Origin: Flavobacteriaceae bacterium
Lineage (GTDB): Bacteria; Bacteroidota; Bacteroidia; Flavobacteriales; Flavobacteriaceae
Assembly (NCBI GenBank): GCA_022428005.1
Contig: JAKMDI010000008.1
Location: forward strand, 1 to 46,313
Direction: 5' to 3'
DNA length: 46,313 nucleotides
Both the position numbers and the translations under genes were made by a program. The notes beneath the pieces are model-generated. The model was not told the DNA's origin, did not search any database, and saw nothing but the letters and a program-made list of their open reading frames with translations. Each line of letters begins with the position of its first letter. Position 1 is the first letter of the stretch. Positions 7,351 through 16,332 of the stretch are shown piece after piece.

Positions 7351-10300
7351 TCAGTTCAATTTGTAGTGCCACTGATTTTGGTCCAAAACTGTCAATAATT
7401 TTTGAGAAATGGCCACTTTCTGTTTCTTGCTGGGCACTGTTAGTTTTACGGGTTTTTTGGGATCGATTACATCAAAGTATAAAGGTTTGTCCCCCCTAAA
7501 ACTTTTTAGTTCATTTTTTAGATGCTTTATACGGTCCGATTCTAACTGTCGGATATCCAATTGCAAAGTCAATTTTTTTGAATTTTTTGATAACGTATCG
7601 TGAAGCATTTCAAACGCCACAAACTGAATCCGTGGCTCTCCAACCCTTCCTGTTTCTTGATTTCTCCAGCCTTCTTTCACACTGATTTTAATCCTAATAA
7701 ACTGATTAATGGTGATAAAGTGTCTGAATTTTAGGTATTCTTCTCCAAAAATTCTGAACTCAAATTGATCTGTAAAGTCCTCTACGGAAAACCTCGCCCA
7801 TCCTTTGCCGTTTCTGGATTCCAAGTGTTGAATATCGTTTACGATTCCCGCTACAGCAAGGTTTTTGTTGACCCAAGGTTTTAAGTCTTTTAATTGCATC
7901 ATTTGGGCATTGGTAAACCACTCCATTTCTTTTTTAAAGTCGTCTAAAGGGTGTCCAGAAATATAGATGCCCACCACCGCTCTTTCTTTTTTGAGTTGAC
8001 TTAAGTTGTCCCACGGCTCCGCAGGTGGAATGATCAGTTCCTGATAAACCTGATCAGTAGTTTCTCCAAAGAGACTGGTTTGCGCCGAATTTTGACTTTC
8101 TTGATATTTCGCACCAAAACGGATGACTTTTTCCAAAAATAACACACCATCCCCATCGGGATTGAAATACTGCGCTCTGTGGGTTTCCTTAAAAGAATCA
8201 AAGCCTCCTGCCAATGCTAAGTTTTCCAAGGCTTTTTTATTGGCGGCCCTCAAGTCAATTTTTTTTACCAAATCAAAAATATTTTGGTAGCGCCCTGTTT
8301 TTCTGTTTTCAATAATGGTCTGTACAGCTCCTTTTCCCACTCCCTTCACGGCACCCATTCCGAATCGTATGGCATTGTCCTCATTCACGGTAAACTTGTA
8401 AAAAGATTCGTTGACATCTGGTCCCAACACCTGAATTCCCATCCTTCGGCATTCTTCCATAAAAAAGGTGACTTGTTTGATATCACTCATATTATTGGAA
8501 AGAACTGCCGCCATGTATTCTGCAGGATAATGGGCTTTGAGATAGGCCGTTTGATAGCCGATCCATGCATAGCAAGTGGAATGCGATTTGTTAAAGGCAT
8601 AAGAGGCAAAAGCTTCCCAATCTTTCCAAATCTTATTCAATATTTCTTTAGGATGCTGGTTGGCCTCCCCTCCTTCAATAAACTTGGGTTTGAGTTTGTC
8701 CAAAAGGGCAAATATTTTTTTACCCATTGCTTTACGCAAAAGATCGGCTTCCCCTTTGGAGAACCCAGCCAGTTTTTGTGAGAGCAACATCACTTGTTCT
8801 TGATAAACGGTGATGCCATAAGTTTCCTTGAGGTATTCTTCCATTTCTGGGAGGTCGTAGGTGATGGCCTCTTGGCCTTGTTTTCGGGCAACAAAACTGG
8901 GAATATACTCCAATGGACCTGGCCGGTAGAGGGCATTCATGGCAATCAAATCTGCAAAAACATTAGGCTTTAAATCCTTGAGATACTTTTGCATTCCCAA
9001 AGATTCGTACTGAAAAATCCCCACCGTTTCTCCTTTTTGGAACAGTTCATAGGTTTTGGCATCATCGAGAGGAAATTCGTCCGGTATCAATTCTGTTTGG
9101 TGACGGTATTGGATTATTTTAACGGTGTCCTTTATCAGGGTTAAGGTTTTGAGCCCCAAAAAGTCCATTTTCAGTAGGCCAGCCTCTTCCACTACGGAGT
9201 TGTCGAACTGTGTAACCGATAAGTCCGAATCTTTTGCCGTTGCGATTGGAACAAACTTTGTAATATCGTCTGGGGTAATGATCACCCCACAGGCGTGGGT
9301 ACCTGTATTGCGGAGCGAACCCTCCAAAACCTTGGCCTGTTGTAAAGTCTGTCCAGCCAAGTCGTCCCCTTGGAATATTTCTTGGAGCTCTTTTACTTGT
9401 CCAAACTCATCTGATCTTAGTTTGTCTTTCAGCGCTGCATCATCGAGGCTGAAAATATTGGCCAATTTGATATTGGGTACCAACTTTGCAATGCGATCCG
9501 CATCACCCAGTGGCAGATCTAGTACTCGGGCAGTATCCCGAATTGAGGACTTCGCAGCCATTGTACCGTAAGTAATGATTTGTGCCACTTGGTTGGACCC
9601 GTATTTTTCGATTACATAATCCATGACCCTACCCCTTCCTTCATCGTCAAAATCAATATCAATATCGGGCATACTCACCCGGTCTGGATTGAGAAAACGC
9701 TCAAATAGCAAATCGTATTCAATGGGATCCAAATTCGTTATCCACAGACAGTAAGCCACTACTGAACCCGCAGCTGAACCCCTCCCCGGTCCGACAGAAA
9801 CGTCCATTTTTCTCGCTGCAGCAATCAGGTCTTGGACAATTAAAAAATAGCCCGGATAACCCGTTTTAGCAATTACCTCGAGTTCAAAATTCAAGCGCTC
9901 TTCAATTTCCTTACTCAGGGTACCATAACGTTTTTTGGCTCCCTCAAAAGTGAGAAACCTGAGGTATTCATTTTCCCTCTCTTTGGAATCTTGAGTATTG
10001 GAAATGGAAAAATCCTCTGGGATTTTGTATTCAGGAAGTAAAACCTCACGAGCCAAATCAAAAGGCGTTACTTTTTTAATAAGTCCAGCAATGTTGATGA
10101 TCGCTTCGGGAAGATCGGCAAAAAGCGCTTTCATTGCTGACTGAGATTTGTAATAGTATTCCTGGTTGGGAAAACCATATCGGAATCCTCGGCCACGGCC
10201 TATAGGTGTCGCTTGTTTTTCGCCCTCTTTTACACAGAGTAAAATATCATGGGCATTGGCTTCCTCCTTTGTGGTGTAGTAAGAATTGTTGGTGGCTACA

Positions 10301-11682
10301 ATTTTGATATCGTATTTTTTTGCCAACCGGAGCATTACCTCATTGGCCCTTTTTTCGTCCTCCTGCTGATGCCGCATCAGTTCTATGTACAAATCATCGC
10401 CAAATTGTTGATGCCACCATTGAAGTGCCTCCTCCGCTTGATTGTCCCCTAAATTGAGAATTTTTGAAGGTAGCTCACCATTCAAATTTCCCGTCAGAAC
10501 AATTAAATCCGATTTATAGGTTTCTATAATTTGCTTGTCAATTCGGGGCACATAATAAAAGCCTTTTGTGTAGGCGATAGAACTCATTATGGAAAGGTTC
10601 TCATACCCTTTTTTATTTTTTGCAATAAAAACAATTTGATAACCATTGTCTCTACGGGATCGATCTAGGTGGTCTTCACAAACAAAAAACTCACATCCAA
10701 GAATGGGCTTTAGTGGGGGTTGTCCCTCCTCCAAAGAATCATTGTGTTTGTTAACCGCTTTTATGAAATGAAAGGCCCCCATCAAATTTGCGTGATCGGT
10801 GAGGGTAACAGCTGGCATACGATCATTGGCTGCAGCATTTACAATATCAACTATACTGGAGGTGGACTGCAACACGGAATATTGGGAGTGGGTGTGAAGG
10901 TGAACAAATGGGGCATCAGCTAAAGCCTCCTGCTCTAAGGGAAAATCAGGGGCCAGTGTTTGCTGAGCTTCGCTGGTTTGTTGGGCCAATCGGGCAGCAG
11001 CCGATTTTAAATTTTGATGCTTGAGACCGATCAGTTCTACAGGCGCCTCCAAAACTGCTTCCAATGTCTGTAAAAGATCTGCCCTGTCTTTTATGGATGC
11101 AGGTAGGATTTGTCGTTTTCTAAAAAGCTCAAAAAAGCAACGGGCGGTAGCCTCAACGTCAGCGGTAGCATTGTGGGCCTCGGCAAAATCAGTACCAAAC
11201 AAATGCACATACAGCTCTCCTAAAGTAGGGAGTTTGAATTTCCCAGCTCTGCCACCGGGCAACCGGCATAAGGCTGCAGTTTCCTCAGTACAAGTATCTA
11301 TGATGGGCAGCGCCTCCAAGGGGTTGTTATCTTGCAGCCTCAGAAACTCTGCACCCATTATGTTAAGGTCAAACGATACATTGTGACCCCCTACAAATTC
11401 ACATTGTTTTAATGCCACCTGAAATCGCTCCAAAACCTCCACCAACGGAATTCCATTCTTTTCCGCCAAGGCCGTGGAAATGCCGTGAATTTTTTCAGAA
11501 TCATAAGGAATGGTAAAACCCTCAGGGAGTATCAGGTAATCTTCATGCGCAATGCAGTGACCCTTTTCGTCGTGTAATTGCCAGGCAATTTGGACGCATC
11601 TTGGCCAGTTGTCCGCATCTGTTAACGGAGCTTTCCAGTTGCGGGGTAGCCCCGTTGTTTCGGTGTCAAAAATTAAATACAT
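7351..11682 (-). CDS. dnaE: DNA polymerase III alpha subunit with fused DnaQ-like exonuclease
   Basis: At 1443 residues this is longer than a typical DnaE (about 1160) because an N-terminal DEDDh proofreading exonuclease occupies roughly residues 1-190: Asp6 and Glu8 in FDTETTGLP, HNVSFD, and AHNATADVEA. It is followed by the PHP domain (HLHTHSQYSV near residue 260), the C-family palm with PDIDIDFDD near 670, the helix-hairpin-helix region, and an OB fold near 1280 (VAGIVNDIQHLESRNGKGWARF). It is the replicative polymerase. The exonuclease fusion on a DnaE-type (not PolC) polymerase is known from Flavobacteriia. It is divergent from mfd, with a 144-base shared intergenic region. Confidence 0.97.
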   Translation of the reverse strand: MYLIFDTETTGLPRNWKAPLTDADNWPRCVQIAWQLHDEKGHCIAHEDYLILPEGFTIPYDSEKIHGISTALAEKNGIPLVEVLERFQVALKQCEFVGGHNVSFDLNIMGAEFLRLQDNNPLEALPIIDTCTEETAALCRLPGGRAGKFKLPTLGELYVHLFGTDFAEAHNATADVEATARCFFELFRKRQILPASIKDRADLLQTLEAVLEAPVELIGLKHQNLKSAAARLAQQTSEAQQTLAPDFPLEQEALADAPFVHLHTHSQYSVLQSTSSIVDIVNAAANDRMPAVTLTDHANLMGAFHFIKAVNKHNDSLEEGQPPLKPILGCEFFVCEDHLDRSRRDNGYQIVFIAKNKKGYENLSIMSSIAYTKGFYYVPRIDKQIIETYKSDLIVLTGNLNGELPSKILNLGDNQAEEALQWWHQQFGDDLYIELMRHQQEDEKRANEVMLRLAKKYDIKIVATNNSYYTTKEEANAHDILLCVKEGEKQATPIGRGRGFRYGFPNQEYYYKSQSAMKALFADLPEAIINIAGLIKKVTPFDLAREVLLPEYKIPEDFSISNTQDSKERENEYLRFLTFEGAKKRYGTLSKEIEERLNFELEVIAKTGYPGYFLIVQDLIAAARKMDVSVGPGRGSAAGSVVAYCLWITNLDPIEYDLLFERFLNPDRVSMPDIDIDFDDEGRGRVMDYVIEKYGSNQVAQIITYGTMAAKSSIRDTARVLDLPLGDADRIAKLVPNIKLANIFSLDDAALKDKLRSDEFGQVKELQEIFQGDDLAGQTLQQAKVLEGSLRNTGTHACGVIITPDDITKFVPIATAKDSDLSVTQFDNSVVEEAGLLKMDFLGLKTLTLIKDTVKIIQYRHQTELIPDEFPLDDAKTYELFQKGETVGIFQYESLGMQKYLKDLKPNVFADLIAMNALYRPGPLEYIPSFVARKQGQEAITYDLPEMEEYLKETYGITVYQEQVMLLSQKLAGFSKGEADLLRKAMGKKIFALLDKLKPKFIEGGEANQHPKEILNKIWKDWEAFASYAFNKSHSTCYAWIGYQTAYLKAHYPAEYMAAVLSNNMSDIKQVTFFMEECRRMGIQVLGPDVNESFYKFTVNEDNAIRFGMGAVKGVGKGAVQTIIENRKTGRYQNIFDLVKKIDLRAANKKALENLALAGGFDSFKETHRAQYFNPDGDGVLFLEKVIRFGAKYQESQNSAQTSLFGETTDQVYQELIIPPAEPWDNLSQLKKERAVVGIYISGHPLDDFKKEMEWFTNAQMMQLKDLKPWVNKNLAVAGIVNDIQHLESRNGKGWARFSVEDFTDQFEFRIFGEEYLKFRHFITINQFIRIKISVKEGWRNQETGRVGEPRIQFVAFEMLHDTLSKNSKKLTLQLDIRQLESDRIKHLKNELKSFRGDKPLYFDVIDPKKPVKLTVPSKKQKVAISQKLLTVLDQNQWHYKLN

Positions 11683-11809
11683 TCCCTATTTTTCAATTAC
11701 TAAAATACTGTATTGTAGTAGTTGTTGGGGTTAGAGTTATCAGGAGTTATTAACTGGAAATAAAAATGAAAAATTAGCACAGCATGGCAGTTTTATAAAC
11801 CAGTAAAAC

Positions 11810-11817
11810 TATATTTG
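11810..11817 (+). promoter_or_regulatory. mfd: Possible -7 element of mfd
   Basis: TATATTTG matches TAnnTTTG. If used, transcription starts near 11823, only a few bases before the ATG at 11827, and the TTG at 11815-11817 would lie upstream of the transcript. No -33 TTG was found at the right distance. Confidence 0.35.
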
Positions 11818-11826
11818 ACAAAATTT

Positions 11827-14800
11827 ATGGATATCGAACAGTTGTTTGATAAAATTTCCAAAACCCCCAGCCAAAAAGACCTTGAAAAGGCTCTTTTAGA
11901 GGACAGCTGTTGCCAAATTAAAGGGGTCGTAGGATCTGGTTTAAACTTTAAACTGGCCACTGCTTTCAAAAATTTAGACCGTTCATTTTTAATTGTTTTC
12001 GATACCCAAGAGCAAGCAGCCTATCACCTGAACGACCTGGAGCAACTCCTTTCAAAAAAGGAAGTGATGTATTTCCCCGCCAGTTATCGTAAAGCCTACA
12101 GTCCAGAGGCTACTGATAATGCCAATGTATTGATGCGATCAGATGTACTCAACAAACTCAGCCACTCCAAAAAGAAAAAAATAATCGTTACCCACCCCCA
12201 AGCATTATTTGAAAAAGTGATTTCTCAGCAAACGTTAAAACGGAAAACATTGAAAATAAAAAAAGGAGATGTTTTGAGTTTGGATTTTGTAAATGAATCC
12301 CTTTTTGAGTTCGACTTCGAGCGGGTCAATTTCGTGAGTCAGCCTGGGGAATTTTCAGTGAGGGGGGGAATCATCGATGTTTTTTCCTATGCCCATCAGC
12401 ATCCCTATCGCATCGAATTTTTCGACGACGAAATTGAGAGTCTCAGAAGTTTTGACGTCAACACGCAGCTTTCCATCAGTCCCTTGGAGCAAATCGATTT
12501 ATTGCCCAACACTTCCAAGGTTTCCTTCACCGAAAAAAGAAAGTCATTAATCGATTCCCTACCGTCGCAAAGTAGCCTGGTTTTTGATCAATTTGATCTT
12601 TGTTTGGATCAGATCAAAAAATTTGGTGAACAGGCTAAAAAGCAATTTGAGGATTTGGCCACAACAATACAATATCCCCCCGAAGTATTGTTTATGACCG
12701 AAGCAGAACTGCTGGCAGGGGTGGAAACAAAAAGCACCGTACTGATCAACCCTTCTGATCACCTAGAAGTCCAACAACGCATCAGTATAAAACAAAGTCC
12801 TCAACCTTCCATCAACAAACAATTTGATCGACTAATACAAATATTAAACGACAATCACGAGTCGGGTTTCGAAAACTATATTTTTTGTTCCAACGAAGCC
12901 CAGCGGAAGAGGTTTACTGAGATTTTGGAGGAAAACGAAGATACTGTTCATTACAAAACAGAGGTATGTCCGCTTTATGAGGGCTTTGAAGACCTGGAAG
13001 CCAAAGTGTCTTGTTTTACCGATCATCAAATTTTTGAACGCTACCACAAATACAAACTCCGATCGGTCTCTGCCAAAAAAGAGGTGCTAACCCTCAAAGA
13101 GTTGACCCATCTAAAAATTGGGGATTATGTTACTCACATCGATCATGGAATTGGGAAATTTGGGGGATTACAAAAAATCGACGTAGAAGGCATACAACAA
13201 GAGGCCATAAAATTGAGCTATGGCGAGGGTGATATTCTGTATCTGAGCATTCACTCCTTGCACAAAATCAGCAAATTTAACGGTAAAGATGGGCATGTGC
13301 CCAAATTGCACAAACTGGGATCCAAGGCATGGAAGGCTCTCAAACAAAAAACCAAATCCCGAGTTAAAGCGATTGCATTTGACCTGATTAAGCTTTATGC
13401 TAAAAGAAAAAAAATTATTGGCCATGCTTTTCCCCCCGACAGCTACCTGCAAATGGAGTTGGAGGCTTCTTTTATGTATGAAGACACCCCCGACCAAGGT
13501 AAGGCCACGGCAGCAGTAAAAGCTGATATGGAAATGGACCGGCCCATGGACCGACTGATCTGCGGAGATGTAGGTTTTGGAAAAACAGAAGTGGCCATAA
13601 GGGCTGCTTTTAAGGCCGTAGACGACAGCAAACAAGTAGCGGTATTGGTGCCTACTACCATTTTAGCATTTCAGCATTTTAAAACTTTTTCAAAAAGATT
13701 GGGAGAGCTGCCTGTAAAAGTAAACTACCTCAATAGATTCAGGTCTGCCAAAGATCGAAAACGAATATTAGAAGAACTGCAACAAGGGAGGATTGATATT
13801 TTAATCGGAACCCACCAATTGGTCAATAAATCCGTGAAATTTAAAAATTTGGGCTTATTGATCGTTGACGAAGAACAAAAATTTGGTGTTGCCGTCAAAG
13901 AAAAGCTCAGGGATTTAAAAACCAATGTAGACGTATTGACCCTCACCGCCACGCCGATTCCCAGAACCTTACAATTCAGTTTGATGGCGGCTCGGGACCT
14001 TTCTGTAATCAACACTCCACCCCCCAATCGCTACCCCATTGAAAGCGAAGTTGTACGGTTTAACGAATCCCTTATTAGGGATGCCATCCACTATGAACTA
14101 CAAAGGGGAGGTCAGGTGTTTTTTATCCACAACCGCGTTGAAAATATCAGAGAAGTAGCTGGGATGGTGCAGCGATTGGTTCCAGATGCTCGTATCGCCA
14201 TTGGTCATGGACAAATGGACGGTAAGCAATTGGAAAAAACCTTACTGGGGTTTATGGAAGGGCAATCGGATATTTTGATTGCCACTACGATCATCGAAAA
14301 CGGACTGGACGTTCCAAATGCCAACACCATTTTCATCAACAACGCCCAGAGTTTTGGGCTCAGTGATTTGCATCAAATGAGAGGAAGGGTTGGGCGAAGC
14401 AACAAAAAAGCATTTTGCTATTTTGTTACCCCTCCACTGAGTGCCATGGCCGCTGATGCTCAAAAAAGAATCAAGGCGATTTCTCAATTTTCTGAACTGG
14501 GCGCTGGAATTCAAATTGCCATGAAAGATTTAGAGATCAGGGGCGCAGGCGATCTTTTGGGTGGAGAACAAAGTGGCTTTATCAATGAAATTGGATTTGA
14601 AACCTATCAAAAAATACTCGAAGAAGCCATCGAAGAATTGAAAGAAAACGAGTTCAAAACGCTGTTTGAAAATGAAAATAGGTCCACACAAAAAAACTAT
14701 GTGAAAGAAGTACAAGTAGATACTGATTTTGAGATCTTATTTCCTGATGAATATATAAATATAGTAAATGAAAGATTATTGCTCTACAATGAACTCAGTG

Positions 14801-15162
14801 CCATAAAAGATGAACCGCAATTAATGAAATTCAAAAAAAATATAGAAGATCGGTTTGGAGAAATACCCCCACCAGGACAAGAATTACTGGGCACATTACG
14901 GCTGAAGTGGTTGGCCTCTAAAATGGGACTGGAAAGACTTATAATTAAAAATAAAAAATGTGTGGGTTACTTATTGGCTGATCAACAAAGTCCGTTTTAC
15001 CAAAGTGCTATTTTTAACCAAATACTCCTTTCTGTTCAAAACCAACCCGATCAATTCAGTATAAGAGAAAAAGAAACGAGAAATGGGCTTCGACTGTTAT
15101 TGGTCGTCAATCAGGCCCAAAGTATTAAAAACCTATTGGATCAACTTCAAAAGTTACAATAG
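11827..15162 (+). CDS. mfd: Transcription-repair coupling factor
   Basis: About 1111 residues, the family's usual size. In order: a UvrB-like N-terminal module, the RNA polymerase interaction domain (LKIGDYVTHIDHGIGKFGGL, near residue 430), superfamily 2 helicase motifs GDVGFGKTE (near 582) and DEEQKFG (near 681), TATPIPRT, motif VI region QMRGRVGRS, and the C-terminal TRCF domain. It removes stalled RNA polymerase at lesions and recruits UvrA. I chose the ATG at 11827 over the in-frame TTG at 11815 because the TTG falls inside a TATATTTG promoter-like element. The stop is two bases from the convergent ACT-domain gene. Confidence 0.97.
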   Translation: MDIEQLFDKISKTPSQKDLEKALLEDSCCQIKGVVGSGLNFKLATAFKNLDRSFLIVFDTQEQAAYHLNDLEQLLSKKEVMYFPASYRKAYSPEATDNANVLMRSDVLNKLSHSKKKKIIVTHPQALFEKVISQQTLKRKTLKIKKGDVLSLDFVNESLFEFDFERVNFVSQPGEFSVRGGIIDVFSYAHQHPYRIEFFDDEIESLRSFDVNTQLSISPLEQIDLLPNTSKVSFTEKRKSLIDSLPSQSSLVFDQFDLCLDQIKKFGEQAKKQFEDLATTIQYPPEVLFMTEAELLAGVETKSTVLINPSDHLEVQQRISIKQSPQPSINKQFDRLIQILNDNHESGFENYIFCSNEAQRKRFTEILEENEDTVHYKTEVCPLYEGFEDLEAKVSCFTDHQIFERYHKYKLRSVSAKKEVLTLKELTHLKIGDYVTHIDHGIGKFGGLQKIDVEGIQQEAIKLSYGEGDILYLSIHSLHKISKFNGKDGHVPKLHKLGSKAWKALKQKTKSRVKAIAFDLIKLYAKRKKIIGHAFPPDSYLQMELEASFMYEDTPDQGKATAAVKADMEMDRPMDRLICGDVGFGKTEVAIRAAFKAVDDSKQVAVLVPTTILAFQHFKTFSKRLGELPVKVNYLNRFRSAKDRKRILEELQQGRIDILIGTHQLVNKSVKFKNLGLLIVDEEQKFGVAVKEKLRDLKTNVDVLTLTATPIPRTLQFSLMAARDLSVINTPPPNRYPIESEVVRFNESLIRDAIHYELQRGGQVFFIHNRVENIREVAGMVQRLVPDARIAIGHGQMDGKQLEKTLLGFMEGQSDILIATTIIENGLDVPNANTIFINNAQSFGLSDLHQMRGRVGRSNKKAFCYFVTPPLSAMAADAQKRIKAISQFSELGAGIQIAMKDLEIRGAGDLLGGEQSGFINEIGFETYQKILEEAIEELKENEFKTLFENENRSTQKNYVKEVQVDTDFEILFPDEYINIVNERLLLYNELSAIKDEPQLMKFKKNIEDRFGEIPPPGQELLGTLRLKWLASKMGLERLIIKNKKCVGYLLADQQSPFYQSAIFNQILLSVQNQPDQFSIREKETRNGLRLLLVVNQAQSIKNLLDQLQKLQ

Positions 15163-15164
15163 AA

Positions 15165-15824
15165 CTACAGCAGTTTAAGATTTTTAATCACTTCAAAAGC
15201 AACATTGACAGAATCTTCATCCATTAAAATGGTAAACTCATTGGAGGTTGAAATTACCTCATTGATATTAACCCCTTCCCACGATAATCGTTGAAAAATA
15301 AAGTAGTAAATGCCTGGGATTTTAACATTGTCCGTCGGTAGTTTTACGGTTATTGCTGAAAGGTTTTCAATTTTATCAATACAGATTTCGTTTTTAAAAA
15401 CCTCCTCAATCAAGGGTGCTAAATTACTACTCACCACAATATTAGATTCTCCTACCCCTCGAGAGGAGGTGTAAAATATATCTTTTTTGTCTTGGATTTC
15501 GTTGAGAAATTTGGCTTGTGACAAAAGTAAGCTCTCCGAAAGTCTAAAACAATAATCGGTTAATGAAGAGCGCACTGTGATGTCCCCCAGCTTTCTGAGT
15601 ACGTTGATGATTTTGTGGGTCGAAAGGAACTCCTCGTTGTCCGAGATGCGCTTTAATGCCATCACTATGGCTCCACTTCGGGCAGGTTTTCGCAAACTCC
15701 TTTCAATCTCGGGTTGTATCTGCCTTGCTAAGGAAGTTAAATTGATGATCCCTTGCGAAAGGGCAGTGGACAAGTAGGGCTTAGATTTGACGTATTCCGA
15801 AACTTGAGAAGCGATAGTTTTCAA
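15165..15824 (-). CDS. ACT-domain protein (aspartate-kinase-like regulatory part)
   Basis: The 219-residue protein has a helical N-terminal half (about 1-80, possibly helix-turn-helix-like) and a C-terminal half with two segments resembling ACT domains: about residues 120-155 (SNIVVSSNLAPLIEEVF) and 155-219 (LSAITVKLPTDNVKIPGIYYFIFQRLSWEGVNINEVISTSNE). This resembles the regulatory portion of aspartate kinases, but no kinase domain is present. It may bind an amino acid and regulate transcription or an enzyme; this is inference. It converges on mfd with a two-base gap. Homologues in flavobacteria are often labelled simply hypothetical or ACT-domain protein. Confidence 0.7.
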   Translation of the reverse strand: MKTIASQVSEYVKSKPYLSTALSQGIINLTSLARQIQPEIERSLRKPARSGAIVMALKRISDNEEFLSTHKIINVLRKLGDITVRSSLTDYCFRLSESLLLSQAKFLNEIQDKKDIFYTSSRGVGESNIVVSSNLAPLIEEVFKNEICIDKIENLSAITVKLPTDNVKIPGIYYFIFQRLSWEGVNINEVISTSNEFTILMDEDSVNVAFEVIKNLKLL

Positions 15825-15847
15825 AACCTAAATGTTTTATTTTTTTA

Positions 15848-15855
15848 CAAAGATA
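15848..15855 (-). promoter_or_regulatory. -7 element of the ACT-domain gene
   Basis: Minus strand reads TATCTTTG (TAnnTTTG), with a predicted start about 18 bases before the ATG at 15824. No -33 TTG at standard spacing. Confidence 0.4.
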
Positions 15856-15889
15856 GTAATCTGAAACAAATTGTTTTATTTGCAACATT

Positions 15890-16252
15890 TTAGCCAAATG
15901 GATAAAAAGCGGATTCAATGTGATTTTGCACCCAATCATTTCCCTTAAATATATAGGTGATGATATCGAATCTCACTTCGACATTTAGGTCATTCTGCTG
16001 AACAAAATGATCTAGGGCGGTAACCAAGAGTTGAATTTTTTTGGGGGAAACCGCTTCATGCGGAGCCACAACGAAGCCTGCTGATCTGGCTTTTACTTCT
16101 ACACCCACCAATATGTCATCCTTAATGACGATCAAATCAACCTCTGCTTTGAGGTATCGATAATTTCTTGCCAGAATGCGGTAGCCGTTTTTTTGCAGGT
16201 ATTCTCCCGCCAATGCCTCCGCTTTTTTTCCAAGTTCATGGGATTCGATCAT
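15890..16252 (-). CDS. YraN family endonuclease-like protein
   Basis: The 120-residue protein matches the YraN/UPF0102 family: GKKAEALAGEYLQKNGYRILARNYR at the N-terminus, then the PD-(D/E)XK-like core AEVDLIVIKDDILVGVEVKAR (Asp, Glu and Lys of a restriction-fold active site) and RFDIITY. Members resemble archaeal Holliday-junction resolvases; the cellular role is poorly known. It is divergent from metG, with an 80-base intergenic region. Confidence 0.9.
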   Translation of the reverse strand: MIESHELGKKAEALAGEYLQKNGYRILARNYRYLKAEVDLIVIKDDILVGVEVKARSAGFVVAPHEAVSPKKIQLLVTALDHFVQQNDLNVEVRFDIITYIFKGNDWVQNHIESAFYPFG

Positions 16253-16311
16253 GGGGTAGTGTTATTCTATTAAGATAAATAAATTTATTATCTGCCAGGG
16301 AATAAAATCCT

Positions 16312-16319
16312 TATTTTTG
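16312..16319 (+). promoter_or_regulatory. metG: -7 element of metG
   Basis: TATTTTTG matches TAnnTTTG and lies 14 bases before the metG ATG, predicting a very short leader. No good -33 TTG was found. Confidence 0.45.
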
Positions 16320-16332
16320 CCCTAAAATAAGA

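Noticed and set aside
11815-11826. TTG at 11815 as the mfd start
   Set aside because: It lies inside a TATATTTG promoter-like element and an ATG four codons later is the better start.
13168-13635. A 155-codon frame antisense to mfd
   Set aside because: It lies across conserved helicase segments of mfd and has no independent support.
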